A DNA stretch of 64,000 nt from MFD04716-140 sp963703125 (GTDB lineage: Bacteria > Bacteroidota > Bacteroidia > Flavobacteriales > Flavobacteriaceae): contig OY969790.1 in the NCBI GenBank assembly GCA_963703125.1, forward strand, positions 2,666,001 through 2,730,000, given 5' to 3'. Under the pieces are notes generated by a model. That model did not search any database. It saw nothing but the letters and a program-made list of their open reading frames with translations, and was not told the DNA's origin. Positions 52,248 through 59,237 of this stretch are shown in pieces. Positions within the stretch are counted from its first letter, which is position 1, and every line of letters begins with the position of its first letter. Made by a program: the position numbers and the translations under genes.

Positions 52248-53297
52248 ATGGAAGAAATTCTAATAGCTGTTTTCTTATTTGTGTTTTTATCATCAACTAC
52301 GGCCCAAGATATTCCCGAAAAATATGTTGCCTATAAATCCCCGCAAGCCATTAATGTTGATGGCGTAGATGATGAATTGTCTTGGCAGAATGCACCATGG
52401 TCCAGAGATTTTATAGATATAGAAGGGCAGAAAGATCCTGAATATACTACCCAAATGAAGATGATTTGGGATGAGCAATATCTATATTTTTTTGCGAAAA
52501 TGGAGGAACCAAATGTTTGGGGTACTTTAAAACAAAGGGATACTGTAATTTTCTATAACAACGATTTTGAGATTTTTATTGACCCTGATGGCGACACACA
52601 TAATTATATGGAATTTGAAATGAACGTGTTGAACACGGTTTGGGATTTATTTTTGACAAAACCTTATCGAAATTCTGGAAGAGTACTTGACAGTTGGGAT
52701 ATTTCCGGCTTGAAAACGGCCATTCAGGTTCAAGGCAGTTTGAATAAATGTGATGATACCGATAAGGGTTGGAGTGTTGAGATCGCTATGCCCTGGAGTG
52801 TTTTAATAGAGGCGAACGGTAAAAACGGAATCCCGGTAAACGAGTTTTGGCGCATCAATTTTTCCAGGGTAAATTGGCAATTTGAACTTAATGACGGCCA
52901 TTACTCAAGGAAGAAAAACTTGGATGGGAACTTTTTACCCGAATACAATTGGGTTTGGTCACCTCAGGGTGTTGTCAATATGCATGAGCCGGAACATTGG
53001 GGATATGTTTATTTTTCCGATAGAGGAGTCGGCGATACCATAAATTTTGAAATTCCAAAGGATGAATATATCAAATGGCATTTATATAGTTTGTATAGAA
53101 AGCTATTGAAATCAGGCGACAATTTTAAGTCTGCCGAAAAGGAAATTATTTCGACTAAAACAGTACTTTTTTATCAACCAATAAGAGTAAAGGTTGATCA
53201 ACACCAATCCGGTTGGAATATTTGGACCATAAGTCCCTTCACCGATAAAAAAATGATCATAAAAAATGACGGCCTATTTTTGAGTTATGAAAAATAA
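52248..53297 (+). CDS. Secreted CBM9-like domain protein
   Basis: A 349-residue protein. I start at ATG 52248 because it gives a signal peptide (MEEILIAVFLFVFLSSTTAQ); a start at 52173 would put 25 extra residues in front. The mature protein opens with the family-9 carbohydrate-binding-like pattern: INVDGVDDELSWQNAPWSRDFIDIEG, MKMIWDEQYLYFFAKMEEPNVW, NNDFEIFIDPDGDTHNYMEFEMN and KGWSVEIAMPWSVL, and WRINFSRV-W as the final strand. The C-terminal 90 residues (from about 260) are an extension without a recognised domain. It overlaps the GHL10-like gene by 11 bases and is surely its partner. The ligand is presumably a polysaccharide. Confidence 0.85.
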   Translation: MEEILIAVFLFVFLSSTTAQDIPEKYVAYKSPQAINVDGVDDELSWQNAPWSRDFIDIEGQKDPEYTTQMKMIWDEQYLYFFAKMEEPNVWGTLKQRDTVIFYNNDFEIFIDPDGDTHNYMEFEMNVLNTVWDLFLTKPYRNSGRVLDSWDISGLKTAIQVQGSLNKCDDTDKGWSVEIAMPWSVLIEANGKNGIPVNEFWRINFSRVNWQFELNDGHYSRKKNLDGNFLPEYNWVWSPQGVVNMHEPEHWGYVYFSDRGVGDTINFEIPKDEYIKWHLYSLYRKLLKSGDNFKSAEKEIISTKTVLFYQPIRVKVDQHQSGWNIWTISPFTDKKMIIKNDGLFLSYEK

Positions 53298-54405
53298 ATT
53301 GAACTATGTTTTGGTAGGAATTATATGTTTAGCCTTAACGTTTAATATTTCTTGTTCTGAAAAATTGAAATCAGATCCATCTATAGAAGATGCCAAACAG
53401 CATGAATATAAGCTCAAGTTTTGGACATGGATTACCGCGGATGAGAAAAGAACGGATGATTCATTTGCTGAAGAGTTTTCCAAATATGGCACCAGTGGTA
53501 TTGACGCAGTTTTAATAAATACATATGCCGACCCTGAGCTGTTGGCAAGATTAGCACCTATTGCCAACAAGGCAGGTTTAGAAGTTCATGGTTGGATGTT
53601 TACGGTAAATCGCCCAGGGGACAAGGTTGCCGAGCAACATCCTGAGTGGTATGCGGTGAGCCGGGAGGGCAAATCTTGTTATGACAATCCGCCATATGTG
53701 GGTTACTATAAATGGCTTTGCCCAACTAGGGAAGATTCAAGAAACCACATATTGAGTCTTGTGGAAGGTCTTTCTAAAGTGGAGGGTGTTACAAGCGTTC
53801 ATCTAGACTATATTCGATATTCCGATATTTTTCTGCCTATTAGTCTTTTGCCCAATTATAATCTGGTGCAGGAGGAGGAATTGCCACAATTCGATTTTTG
53901 TTATTGTGATGTATGTACGGCGGAGTTTGAAAAAGAGCACCATAAGAATCCGCGTGATTTTGAAAACCCTTCCATTGATATGGAATGGAAAAATTTTAGG
54001 CTTAATAAGGTAAAAGCAATTGTTGATGATGCCTATAAAATTGTTCACAGCAATAATAAAATACTGACAGCTGCCGTATTCCCATATCCCGAAATGGCCG
54101 ACCATATGGTGCGGCAACGATGGGACAAATGGGATGTGGATGTTGTATTACCGATGATCTACAATAACTTCTATGATGAAGAGGTAGACTGGGTAGGTTA
54201 TGCAACAAGACAAGGGGTGGAGGATCTGAAAGGAAAGAAAACAGAGCTCCATACGGGATTATATGTTCCTACAATGCCTGCGGTAGATTTGGAAAAAGCG
54301 ATTTCGTATGCCCAACAAAACGGAGCCAGAGGCGTTTCTTTTTTTGACGGACCTGCCATAACGGATGAACAATGGGATATAATTAAGAATTTTAGGGGCA
54401 AATAG
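53287..54405 (+). CDS. GHL10/DUF187-like glycoside hydrolase lipoprotein
   Basis: A 372-residue lipoprotein (MKNKLNYVLVGIICLALTFNISC, Cys23). It has a TIM-barrel layout like family 10 glycosylhydrolase-like proteins: FAEEFSKYGTSGIDAVLINTYADPELLARLAPIANKAGLEVHGWMFTVN (strands 1-2), VTSVHLDYIRYSD (strand 4 with Asp/Tyr/Arg), VDVVLPMIYNNFYD and GARGVSFFDGPAITDEQW. A Cys cluster FCYCDVCTAEFE (near 200) resembles a metal site seen in some homologues. The start overlaps the CBM9-like gene by 11 bases. The substrate is unknown; no SusC/D pair is near. Confidence 0.8.
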   Translation: MKNKLNYVLVGIICLALTFNISCSEKLKSDPSIEDAKQHEYKLKFWTWITADEKRTDDSFAEEFSKYGTSGIDAVLINTYADPELLARLAPIANKAGLEVHGWMFTVNRPGDKVAEQHPEWYAVSREGKSCYDNPPYVGYYKWLCPTREDSRNHILSLVEGLSKVEGVTSVHLDYIRYSDIFLPISLLPNYNLVQEEELPQFDFCYCDVCTAEFEKEHHKNPRDFENPSIDMEWKNFRLNKVKAIVDDAYKIVHSNNKILTAAVFPYPEMADHMVRQRWDKWDVDVVLPMIYNNFYDEEVDWVGYATRQGVEDLKGKKTELHTGLYVPTMPAVDLEKAISYAQQNGARGVSFFDGPAITDEQWDIIKNFRGK

Positions 54406-54635
54406 TAAGATTTAATAATTTTAATCCCAAGAGGTTATCATTTCAAAACTAATTTTTATTCCCTAGAAAACTTAATTTTTTAGTTCTAAGCACCGCGACT
54501 ATAGTACTTGGGGTTTACTTTTGATCCCCAACAGAGCAATAATAAAGAACCACGTCTGCAAAGACGTGGTTTCCTAAGTGTCGTGACCCCGACAAGATTG
54601 GCCTCGCCGTTCTTGAAAAAGCTCCGCTTTGAAAA
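54406..54635. other. Non-coding gap with hairpin and tRNA-derived repeat
   Basis: No gene is supported. The stretch holds a perfect 10-bp hairpin AACCACGTCT/AGACGTGGTT with loop GCAA (54548-54571) that could be a terminator for leftward transcripts, and one copy of the 19-base tRNA-Arg 3'-end repeat (54581-54599). Confidence 0.6.
54581..54599. repeat. Duplicate of the tRNA-Arg 3' end
   Basis: TCGTGACCCCGACAAGATT is repeated exactly at 54695-54713, where it covers the 3' acceptor and part of the T arm of tRNA-Arg. The two copies are 114 bases apart. Confidence 0.9.
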
Positions 54636-54688
54636 CAGCACAAACAAAAAAATGCTAAAGTCAACTTGGCATTTTTTCTTATTGTGCT
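54636..54688 (-). terminator. Terminator downstream of tRNA-Arg
   Basis: A long imperfect hairpin (54636-54655 against 54669-54688) with core AAAAAATGC/GCATTTTTT; the A-run on the left is a T-run for leftward transcription. Confidence 0.7.
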
Positions 54689-54697
54689 ATTTATTCG

Positions 54698-54771
54698 TGA
54701 CCCCGACAAGATTCGAACCTGTAACCTTCTCATTCGTAGTGAGATGCGCTATCCAGTTGCGCCACGGGGCC
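54698..54771 (-). tRNA. tRNA-Arg (ACG)
   Basis: The 74 bases fold on the minus strand with acceptor GGCCCCG/CGGGGTC, anticodon stem TCTCA/TGAGA and loop CTACGAA, giving anticodon ACG (read as ICG). The T arm has GGTTCGAATC. CCA is not encoded. The gene has an upstream promoter and a downstream terminator. Confidence 0.96.
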
Positions 54772-54798
54772 AATTTTCCTTTCTTTTAGGAAGGGCTG

Positions 54799-54830
54799 CA
54801 AATATATTTCTTTTTACATTTAACGACAAA
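54799..54830 (-). promoter_or_regulatory. Bacteroidota promoter of tRNA-Arg
   Basis: Read on the minus strand: TTTG (54827-54830), a 20-base spacer and TATATTTG (54799-54806), 27 bases ahead of the tRNA. This matches the consensus fully. It lies between the divergent tRNA and apt genes. Confidence 0.7.
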
Positions 54831-54848
54831 CTAACTGCTATCAAATTA

Positions 54849-55361
54849 ATGGATTTAAAAAGCTTTATACGCGATGTTCCCAATTTTCCAAAAGAAGGAG
54901 TGATTTTTAAGGATATAACACCGCTTTTAAAAGATTTTTCTGCCTTGGAAGCAACCCTGGCATCATTGCTTGATATGCTTGAAAATCAAAAAGTTGATAA
55001 AGTAGTAGGTATAGAAAGTCGGGGTTTTTTCTTTGGCACACTATTGGCAAAAGAATTGAATGCCGGATTTGTACCTGTGCGTAAAGCCGGAAAATTACCA
55101 TATACAACGATTGCCGAAACCTATGCGCTGGAATATGGAACGGATGCACTTGAAATTCATTGTGACGGTATTTCAAAAGGCGAAAAAGTGTTGGTTCATG
55201 ATGACGTACTGGCGACTGGAGGTACCGCCCAGGCAGTATGTAAATTAATAGAAAAAGTAGGAGGCGAAGTGATACAATGCAACTTTTTAATAGAATTAAA
55301 ATTCCTAAATGGTATTAAAAAATTGGAAGGGTACCAAGTAAAATCATTGCTTCAATACTAG
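54849..55361 (+). CDS. apt: Adenine phosphoribosyltransferase
   Basis: A 170-residue purine-salvage enzyme making AMP from adenine and PRPP. It starts at ATG 54849 (MDLKSFIRDVPNFPKEGVIFKDITPLL); an in-frame extension to the left runs through the tRNA and is not coding. VVGIESRGFFFGTLLA is the substrate loop, RKAGKLPYTT the flexible loop and VLVHDDVLATGGTAQAV the PRPP motif. Its TAG stop overlaps the stop of the convergent 50-residue gene by two bases. Confidence 0.96.
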   Translation: MDLKSFIRDVPNFPKEGVIFKDITPLLKDFSALEATLASLLDMLENQKVDKVVGIESRGFFFGTLLAKELNAGFVPVRKAGKLPYTTIAETYALEYGTDALEIHCDGISKGEKVLVHDDVLATGGTAQAVCKLIEKVGGEVIQCNFLIELKFLNGIKKLEGYQVKSLLQY

Positions 55362-55510
55362 TCCAGCGCATTCGAGGTTATATAGTACCGCCACCCAATA
55401 ATTGCCAATTGCATTTTTGACGCCTTTGATAGATCCAAACCTTTTTTGGAGAAGGAAGGGAGTGCTATTTTGTTCAATTTGGCCAAAAATTTAAAAAGTG
55501 ACTTCTTCAT
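55358..55510 (-). CDS. Conserved small basic protein
   Basis: A 50-residue basic protein from the ATG complementary to 55508-55510. The sequence MKKSLFKFLAKLNKIALPSF, then KKGLDLSKASKMQLAIIGWRYY and TSNALD, matches a short family I remember from many Flavobacteriaceae, which databases sometimes label SsrA-binding protein although it is far shorter than SmpB. The amphipathic helices and KASKxQxAIIGWRYY core are characteristic. It converges on apt, and the two stop codons share CTA/TAG bases. The function is unknown. Confidence 0.75.
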   Translation of the reverse strand: MKKSLFKFLAKLNKIALPSFSKKGLDLSKASKMQLAIIGWRYYITSNALD

Positions 55511-55542
55511 CCGATGCTGTTTTGACAAATATAGTGAGAAAG

Positions 55543-55570
55543 AAAAAGGCAGCCGCAAGGCTGCCTTTTT
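55543..55570. terminator. Strong terminator between two small genes
   Basis: A perfect 12-bp stem AAAAAGGCAGCC/GGCTGCCTTTTT with a GCAA loop. On the minus strand it lies 25 bases after the 20-codon frame at 55596-55658; on the plus strand it can stop read-through from apt. Confidence 0.9.
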
Positions 55571-55595
55571 GATTGTATAGGCCTATAAGAATTAC

Positions 55596-55658
55596 TTATG
55601 CTAATATCATGATCAGGGAGAGTAAAAGATACAGAAAAAATTTAGCGAGTGTAATCAT
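55596..55658 (-). CDS. Possible 20-residue hydrophobic peptide
   Basis: ATG at 55658 reads MITLAKFFLYLLLSLIMILA and stops at TAA. It is a single predicted membrane helix with one Lys. It has an A-rich upstream stretch like other starts here and a strong terminator 25 bases downstream on the same strand. That context suggests a short independent transcript. Small hydrophobic peptides of this size include toxins of type I systems and subunits of membrane complexes. Chance ORFs of this length are common, so the call rests on the terminator. Confidence 0.35.
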   Translation of the reverse strand: MITLAKFFLYLLLSLIMILA

Positions 55659-55963
55659 CTTATTTAATTTTAAAGGTTATTCATTGCTGTTTATAATCGA
55701 TTATTCAATTAAGATATGGCAATACGGAATGTCCACAAAGCAATTTTAGTTAAATCAATGAAGTTGAATACATATTTGCAACCAAAATAATGAGTTATGT
55801 TTTAATGTTTTTAACTTATGCTTCATTAAAGTTTATAATTGAAATTTATAATATAATTTTATATTACATATCATAACATTTGAAGGGGCATGCTGAAAGG
55901 AATTTTTATTTTGTAGGGCATTTTCATCCCAGGTTGACCCCATTTTTCGATTCTCGTTATTAT
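55659..55963. other. AT-rich non-coding stretch
   Basis: No gene is supported. It contains only AT-rich sequence, including a low-information inverted repeat AATATAA/TTATATT (55850-55865). It may include the promoter of the 20-residue peptide but I see no clear TAnnTTTG element on that strand. Confidence 0.6.
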
Positions 55964-55998
55964 TAAAAAAAGAACCGGTCAATATTTTGACCGGTTCT
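55964..55998 (-). terminator. Terminator of the BlaI-M56 operon
   Basis: A 12-bp stem AGAACCGGTCAA/TTGACCGGTTCT with loop TATT. The A-run at 55964-55971 is the T-run for leftward transcription. Confidence 0.85.
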
Positions 55999-56027
55999 AG
56001 AGATTTGAAGCATGTAATTTTAAATCT

Positions 56028-57758
56028 TCACTTTTTGTTTTTGGTCGTTATGTTCACAACACCATCTTTAGCCTTTGGCCCATATTTGCTAATTGCATTT
56101 TCACCTTTGGCAACATCAATGTTTTTAATGTGATCTGGCGAAAGATTTTTAACTTCTTCCTTAGTAGCTTCTTTCCCATCAATATAAAAGATTGGATCTT
56201 CACCATCACCACTATCAATGAAGAAAAAACCATTCCCATCTTTTTCGTCACTGATTATCTCAAAGTCATTTTCATCATCGGAATCCTTTATAATGATCAC
56301 ATTTTTATTCTTGTTGCCATCTACTTTTTTTATACTTATTTTTTTTGCGTGAATGCCTTTCGCTTCCTTCATTTTTTCAAACTCCTCTTTGGAGACCTCT
56401 TTCCCATTAACTTTGTAGACTTTTTTTCCATTCGTATTTTCGATTTCAATGGTTTCATGAATGTCGTCAGATGATTGTACCCAAATCATATGATCGTCAT
56501 CTTTCCCGCTTTTCGTTTTAACAACGATGTGTTTCTCGTCGGCACCTAAATCATCACCTTCTTTATTCTCAAGGTCATAATGAAGTTTATAAATAGAATG
56601 ATTATCCACATTGCCGATGGATATATTCTTTCCGGAATCTTCTATGGAAATGCGAATGGGTTTAATGGCAGTTTCATTGTTGGACTCGAAACTGGCACTG
56701 GATTGGGATGATTTTACCTCTAACCGTATCGCTGTAATTTCGCTCATGCTATTCCGTTTGATATTCTTTAATCTTAAATCGATACCTTTTTCCTTTAATA
56801 AAGCCACATCTGTATCGATTTTTTCCTCAGTCGCATTTTTGTCTATTAGGATTTCTATCTCTTCGTTATGTACTTCATCTCTTAGGGTACTTTGGGCAAT
56901 TACCTTGGTATTAAAGAAGACAATAAATGAAATTAGCAAAGGAAATACCGTCAAATATTTCCACCCATTTTGAGAACTTGATTTTGATTTTTGTAACATG
57001 ACTATTCGTTTTTTGATTAATGAATTAAAAAAATTATTGGTGATTGATGGACAAAATTGATTTGCCGAAACTTTTAATAGTACATATTGATAGTTCTTTA
57101 TGCACTCCATGCTTTGAACTGCTTTCGAATCAGCGAGAAATTCCAAGTTCTGCTGAATATTCTTCTTATAGAGCCATGCAAACGGATTGAACCAAAAAAC
57201 AATCGCAGCACCATGCGAGATAAGTACATCTAGAGAATGCAATTGTTTGGAATGGGCCTTTTCATGGGCCAGGATTGTATTAAGCTCATCACGGTTGTTC
57301 AATGCGGGATTATAGATGATAAAATGGAAAAAAGAAAACGGGGTAATATTTTTTTTTGTCTCGACATATAAAAAATGATCTGATCGTATAATCTTTCCAT
57401 TAGAAATCAATTTGCCCAAAGAAACTATTTGTAGTAAGAACTTTAGAAAAAGTAAAATGGCACCACCAATGTAGAGGTTTGCGCCAATGCCCATGAAATC
57501 AACACCATCAGCCGCCATTTTTTGAGTGGGCATTGAAGTATGTGCTCCACTCGCATAATAGTTTAAAGTCGACGGTGGAATTTCTATGTATTTAGTGATT
57601 TGAACAAAGGGCAATGCCAACGAGGTTATAATGCCTACTATTAAGTAAATGCGATTGCCCAGAAAAAGGGTCTCTCTCCTTAATAAAATGAAATAGATCA
57701 CATAAAAAATTGCTAAAATCCAAGAACCCTTCCAGATATGTACTAAATATGCTTCCAT
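56028..57758 (-). CDS. M56 (BlaR1-type) membrane metallopeptidase with plug-like C-terminus
   Basis: A 576-residue membrane protein. Residues 1-120 and 275-300 hold four membrane helices. The peptidase motif is HEKAH (H165, E166, H169) with E206 in NLEFLAD as third zinc ligand, as in BlaR1/MecR1. The large C-terminal part is periplasmic and lacks a penicillin-binding domain. It has two related units (KVYKVNGKEVSKEEFEKMK and FYIDGKEATKEEVKNLSP) and ends IDVAKGENAISKYGPKAKDGVVNITTKNKK, a TonB-plug-like segment typical of Bacteroidota M56 proteins. It immediately follows the blaI-like gene with no gap. It probably senses an envelope signal and cleaves or inactivates the repressor. Confidence 0.88.
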   Translation of the reverse strand: MEAYLVHIWKGSWILAIFYVIYFILLRRETLFLGNRIYLIVGIITSLALPFVQITKYIEIPPSTLNYYASGAHTSMPTQKMAADGVDFMGIGANLYIGGAILLFLKFLLQIVSLGKLISNGKIIRSDHFLYVETKKNITPFSFFHFIIYNPALNNRDELNTILAHEKAHSKQLHSLDVLISHGAAIVFWFNPFAWLYKKNIQQNLEFLADSKAVQSMECIKNYQYVLLKVSANQFCPSITNNFFNSLIKKRIVMLQKSKSSSQNGWKYLTVFPLLISFIVFFNTKVIAQSTLRDEVHNEEIEILIDKNATEEKIDTDVALLKEKGIDLRLKNIKRNSMSEITAIRLEVKSSQSSASFESNNETAIKPIRISIEDSGKNISIGNVDNHSIYKLHYDLENKEGDDLGADEKHIVVKTKSGKDDDHMIWVQSSDDIHETIEIENTNGKKVYKVNGKEVSKEEFEKMKEAKGIHAKKISIKKVDGNKNKNVIIIKDSDDENDFEIISDEKDGNGFFFIDSGDGEDPIFYIDGKEATKEEVKNLSPDHIKNIDVAKGENAISKYGPKAKDGVVNITTKNKK

Positions 57759-58118
57759 TTATTTATCTTTTTCAATAAGTCTAATAATCTCCTTAAGTTC
57801 CTCAACGGATATCTTTTCTTCCTTGGCAAAAAAAGAAACCAAACTTTTATAAGAGTTATCATAGTAATCAACAATTGTGGTGTTGATGTATTTTTTACGA
57901 TAGATTTCCTTGGAAATTAATGGATAATATTGATGTGTATTTCCAAAAGCATCATAGGAAACATAACCCTTCTCCTCTAGATTGCGAACAATGGTCGACA
58001 GGGTATTATAGTGTGGACGGTCCTCAGGTATTTCTGCTAAAATATCTTTGACAAAAGCTTTTTTTAATCGCCATAGGATTTTCATCACTTCCTCTTCCTT
58101 ATTGGTTAGTTTCTGCAT
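57759..58118 (-). CDS. BlaI/MecI-family transcriptional repressor
   Basis: A 119-residue winged-helix repressor from the ATG complementary to 58116-58118 (MQKLTNKEEEVMKILWRLKKAFVKDILAEIPEDRPHYNTLSTIVRNLEEKGYVSYDAFGNTHQYYPLIS). DNA-binding helix and wing are clear, and the C-terminal helices (YKSLVSFFAKEEKISVEELKEIIRLIE) form the dimer domain. It is followed without a gap by the M56 peptidase gene, the standard BlaI-BlaR1 arrangement. Palindromes at 58143-58180, directly upstream, are the likely autoregulatory operators. Confidence 0.93.
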   Translation of the reverse strand: MQKLTNKEEEVMKILWRLKKAFVKDILAEIPEDRPHYNTLSTIVRNLEEKGYVSYDAFGNTHQYYPLISKEIYRKKYINTTIVDYYDNSYKSLVSFFAKEEKISVEELKEIIRLIEKDK

Positions 58119-58142
58119 TGTACATATATTTGAACCAAACAT

Positions 58143-58180
58143 ATAACTATATTTATAGTTATACAACTGTTTTTACAGTT
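58143..58180. promoter_or_regulatory. Two palindromes, likely BlaI-type operators
   Basis: ATAACTATA-TT-TATAGTTAT (58143-58162) and AACTGT-TTTT-ACAGTT (58165-58180) share half-site AACT/AGTT. They lie 24-62 bases upstream of the repressor start, where BlaI/MecI homologues bind. The divergent antiporter promoter is about 70 bases further. Confidence 0.6.
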
Positions 58181-58252
58181 TTTTAACTATTTAATTAGTA
58201 CTGGGGGTCTGTCTTTTTATTTTTAAAGTGTAGTTGTGTACAAATCTTCTAC

Positions 58253-58260
58253 TATATTTG
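58253..58260 (+). promoter_or_regulatory. Putative -7 promoter element of the antiporter gene
   Basis: TATATTTG matches TAnnTTTG. A TTG at 58234-58236 leaves a 16-base spacer, shorter than usual. It is 23 bases before ATG 58284. Confidence 0.45.
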
Positions 58261-58283
58261 ATAAAATACTGTGAATCATAAGA

Positions 58284-59222
58284 ATGCAAAATCTACTCTA
58301 CATTTTATTGGGACTTGGACTTTTAATTGCCGGGGGAAACTGGCTCTTAAAATCGGCCGTGGCCCTTTCTTTAAGGCTTAATATTCCAAAAATTGTAATA
58401 GGTATGACCGTTGTGTCTTTTGCCACCTCTGCCCCGGAGCTAATTGTGAGTATAAAAGCTGCTTTGGATGGATACCCTGATTTGGCATTGGGAAACGTAA
58501 TAGGTTCAAATATCGCCAACCTAGGTCTCGTTTTGGCTATAACGATCATATTAGGTAGTATTGACGTGCGTAAAAGCTTTTATACGACCGATTGGCCCGT
58601 TATGATGCTAGCATCCTTATTGTTTTTTGGGTTTATATATTATGATGGCGAATTACAACAGTACGAAGGTATTATTATGGTGGCCACCCTTTTTGTCTTT
58701 TTAGTTTACCTTCTTCGTTTCCAAAAGACGGCCGTAATAGATGAATTACCGGAAGATGATGTTTTGTTGCCTATGTACAAGACCGTTCTTTTTCTAGGTC
58801 TTGGCGGGGCTGCACTTTGGGGCGGCTCGGAATTATTGATTGACGGGGCGGTAGGGCTTGCGACCATTTATGGGATAAGTGAACGGGTAATAGGGATTAC
58901 GGTGGTATCCATAGGTACCAGTATTCCAGAGTTGGCCGCCTCTGTTATTGCAGTAATCAAAAAGGAAAAAGCAATTTCACTGGGCAATCTTATAGGATCA
59001 AATATTTTTAATCTTTTGGGTGTATTGGGGATTACTGCCATGATTACTCCTATTAAGATAATAGATCATGGTTTGCTCGACAATGATATCTTTTGGATGT
59101 TGGGCATTTCATTTTTGATTTTACCTCTTGTTTTTTTTCCAAAAGGATTGCGTTTGGGATGGAGAGATGGTATAGTTCTTGTGGTAATTTATACCCTATT
59201 TGTGTATTTGACAGTTCACTAA
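58284..59222 (+). CDS. Calcium/sodium antiporter (CaCA family, YrbG-like)
   Basis: A 312-residue protein with about ten membrane helices in two inverted halves. The alpha-repeats are FATSAPELIVSIKAALDG...LGNVIGSNIANLGLVL (near 50-95) and IGTSIPELAASVIAV...LGNLIGSNIFNLLGVLG (near 212-250), with the acidic and Asn/Ser residues that coordinate Ca2+ and Na+. It exports Ca2+ or exchanges another cation. A carboxypeptidase-regulatory-domain gene follows by 15 bases. Confidence 0.94.
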   Translation: MQNLLYILLGLGLLIAGGNWLLKSAVALSLRLNIPKIVIGMTVVSFATSAPELIVSIKAALDGYPDLALGNVIGSNIANLGLVLAITIILGSIDVRKSFYTTDWPVMMLASLLFFGFIYYDGELQQYEGIIMVATLFVFLVYLLRFQKTAVIDELPEDDVLLPMYKTVLFLGLGGAALWGGSELLIDGAVGLATIYGISERVIGITVVSIGTSIPELAASVIAVIKKEKAISLGNLIGSNIFNLLGVLGITAMITPIKIIDHGLLDNDIFWMLGISFLILPLVFFPKGLRLGWRDGIVLVVIYTLFVYLTVH

Positions 59223-59237
59223 CTAAACTTTTTTCCA

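Noticed and set aside
54508..54789. Open frame on the plus strand across the tRNA-Arg region
   Set aside because: It reads through the tRNA and terminator hairpins and shows no protein family features.
54406..54848. Genomic island or prophage at the tRNA-Arg
   Set aside because: There is no integrase or phage gene near; only the short repeat is left, reported as a possible scar.
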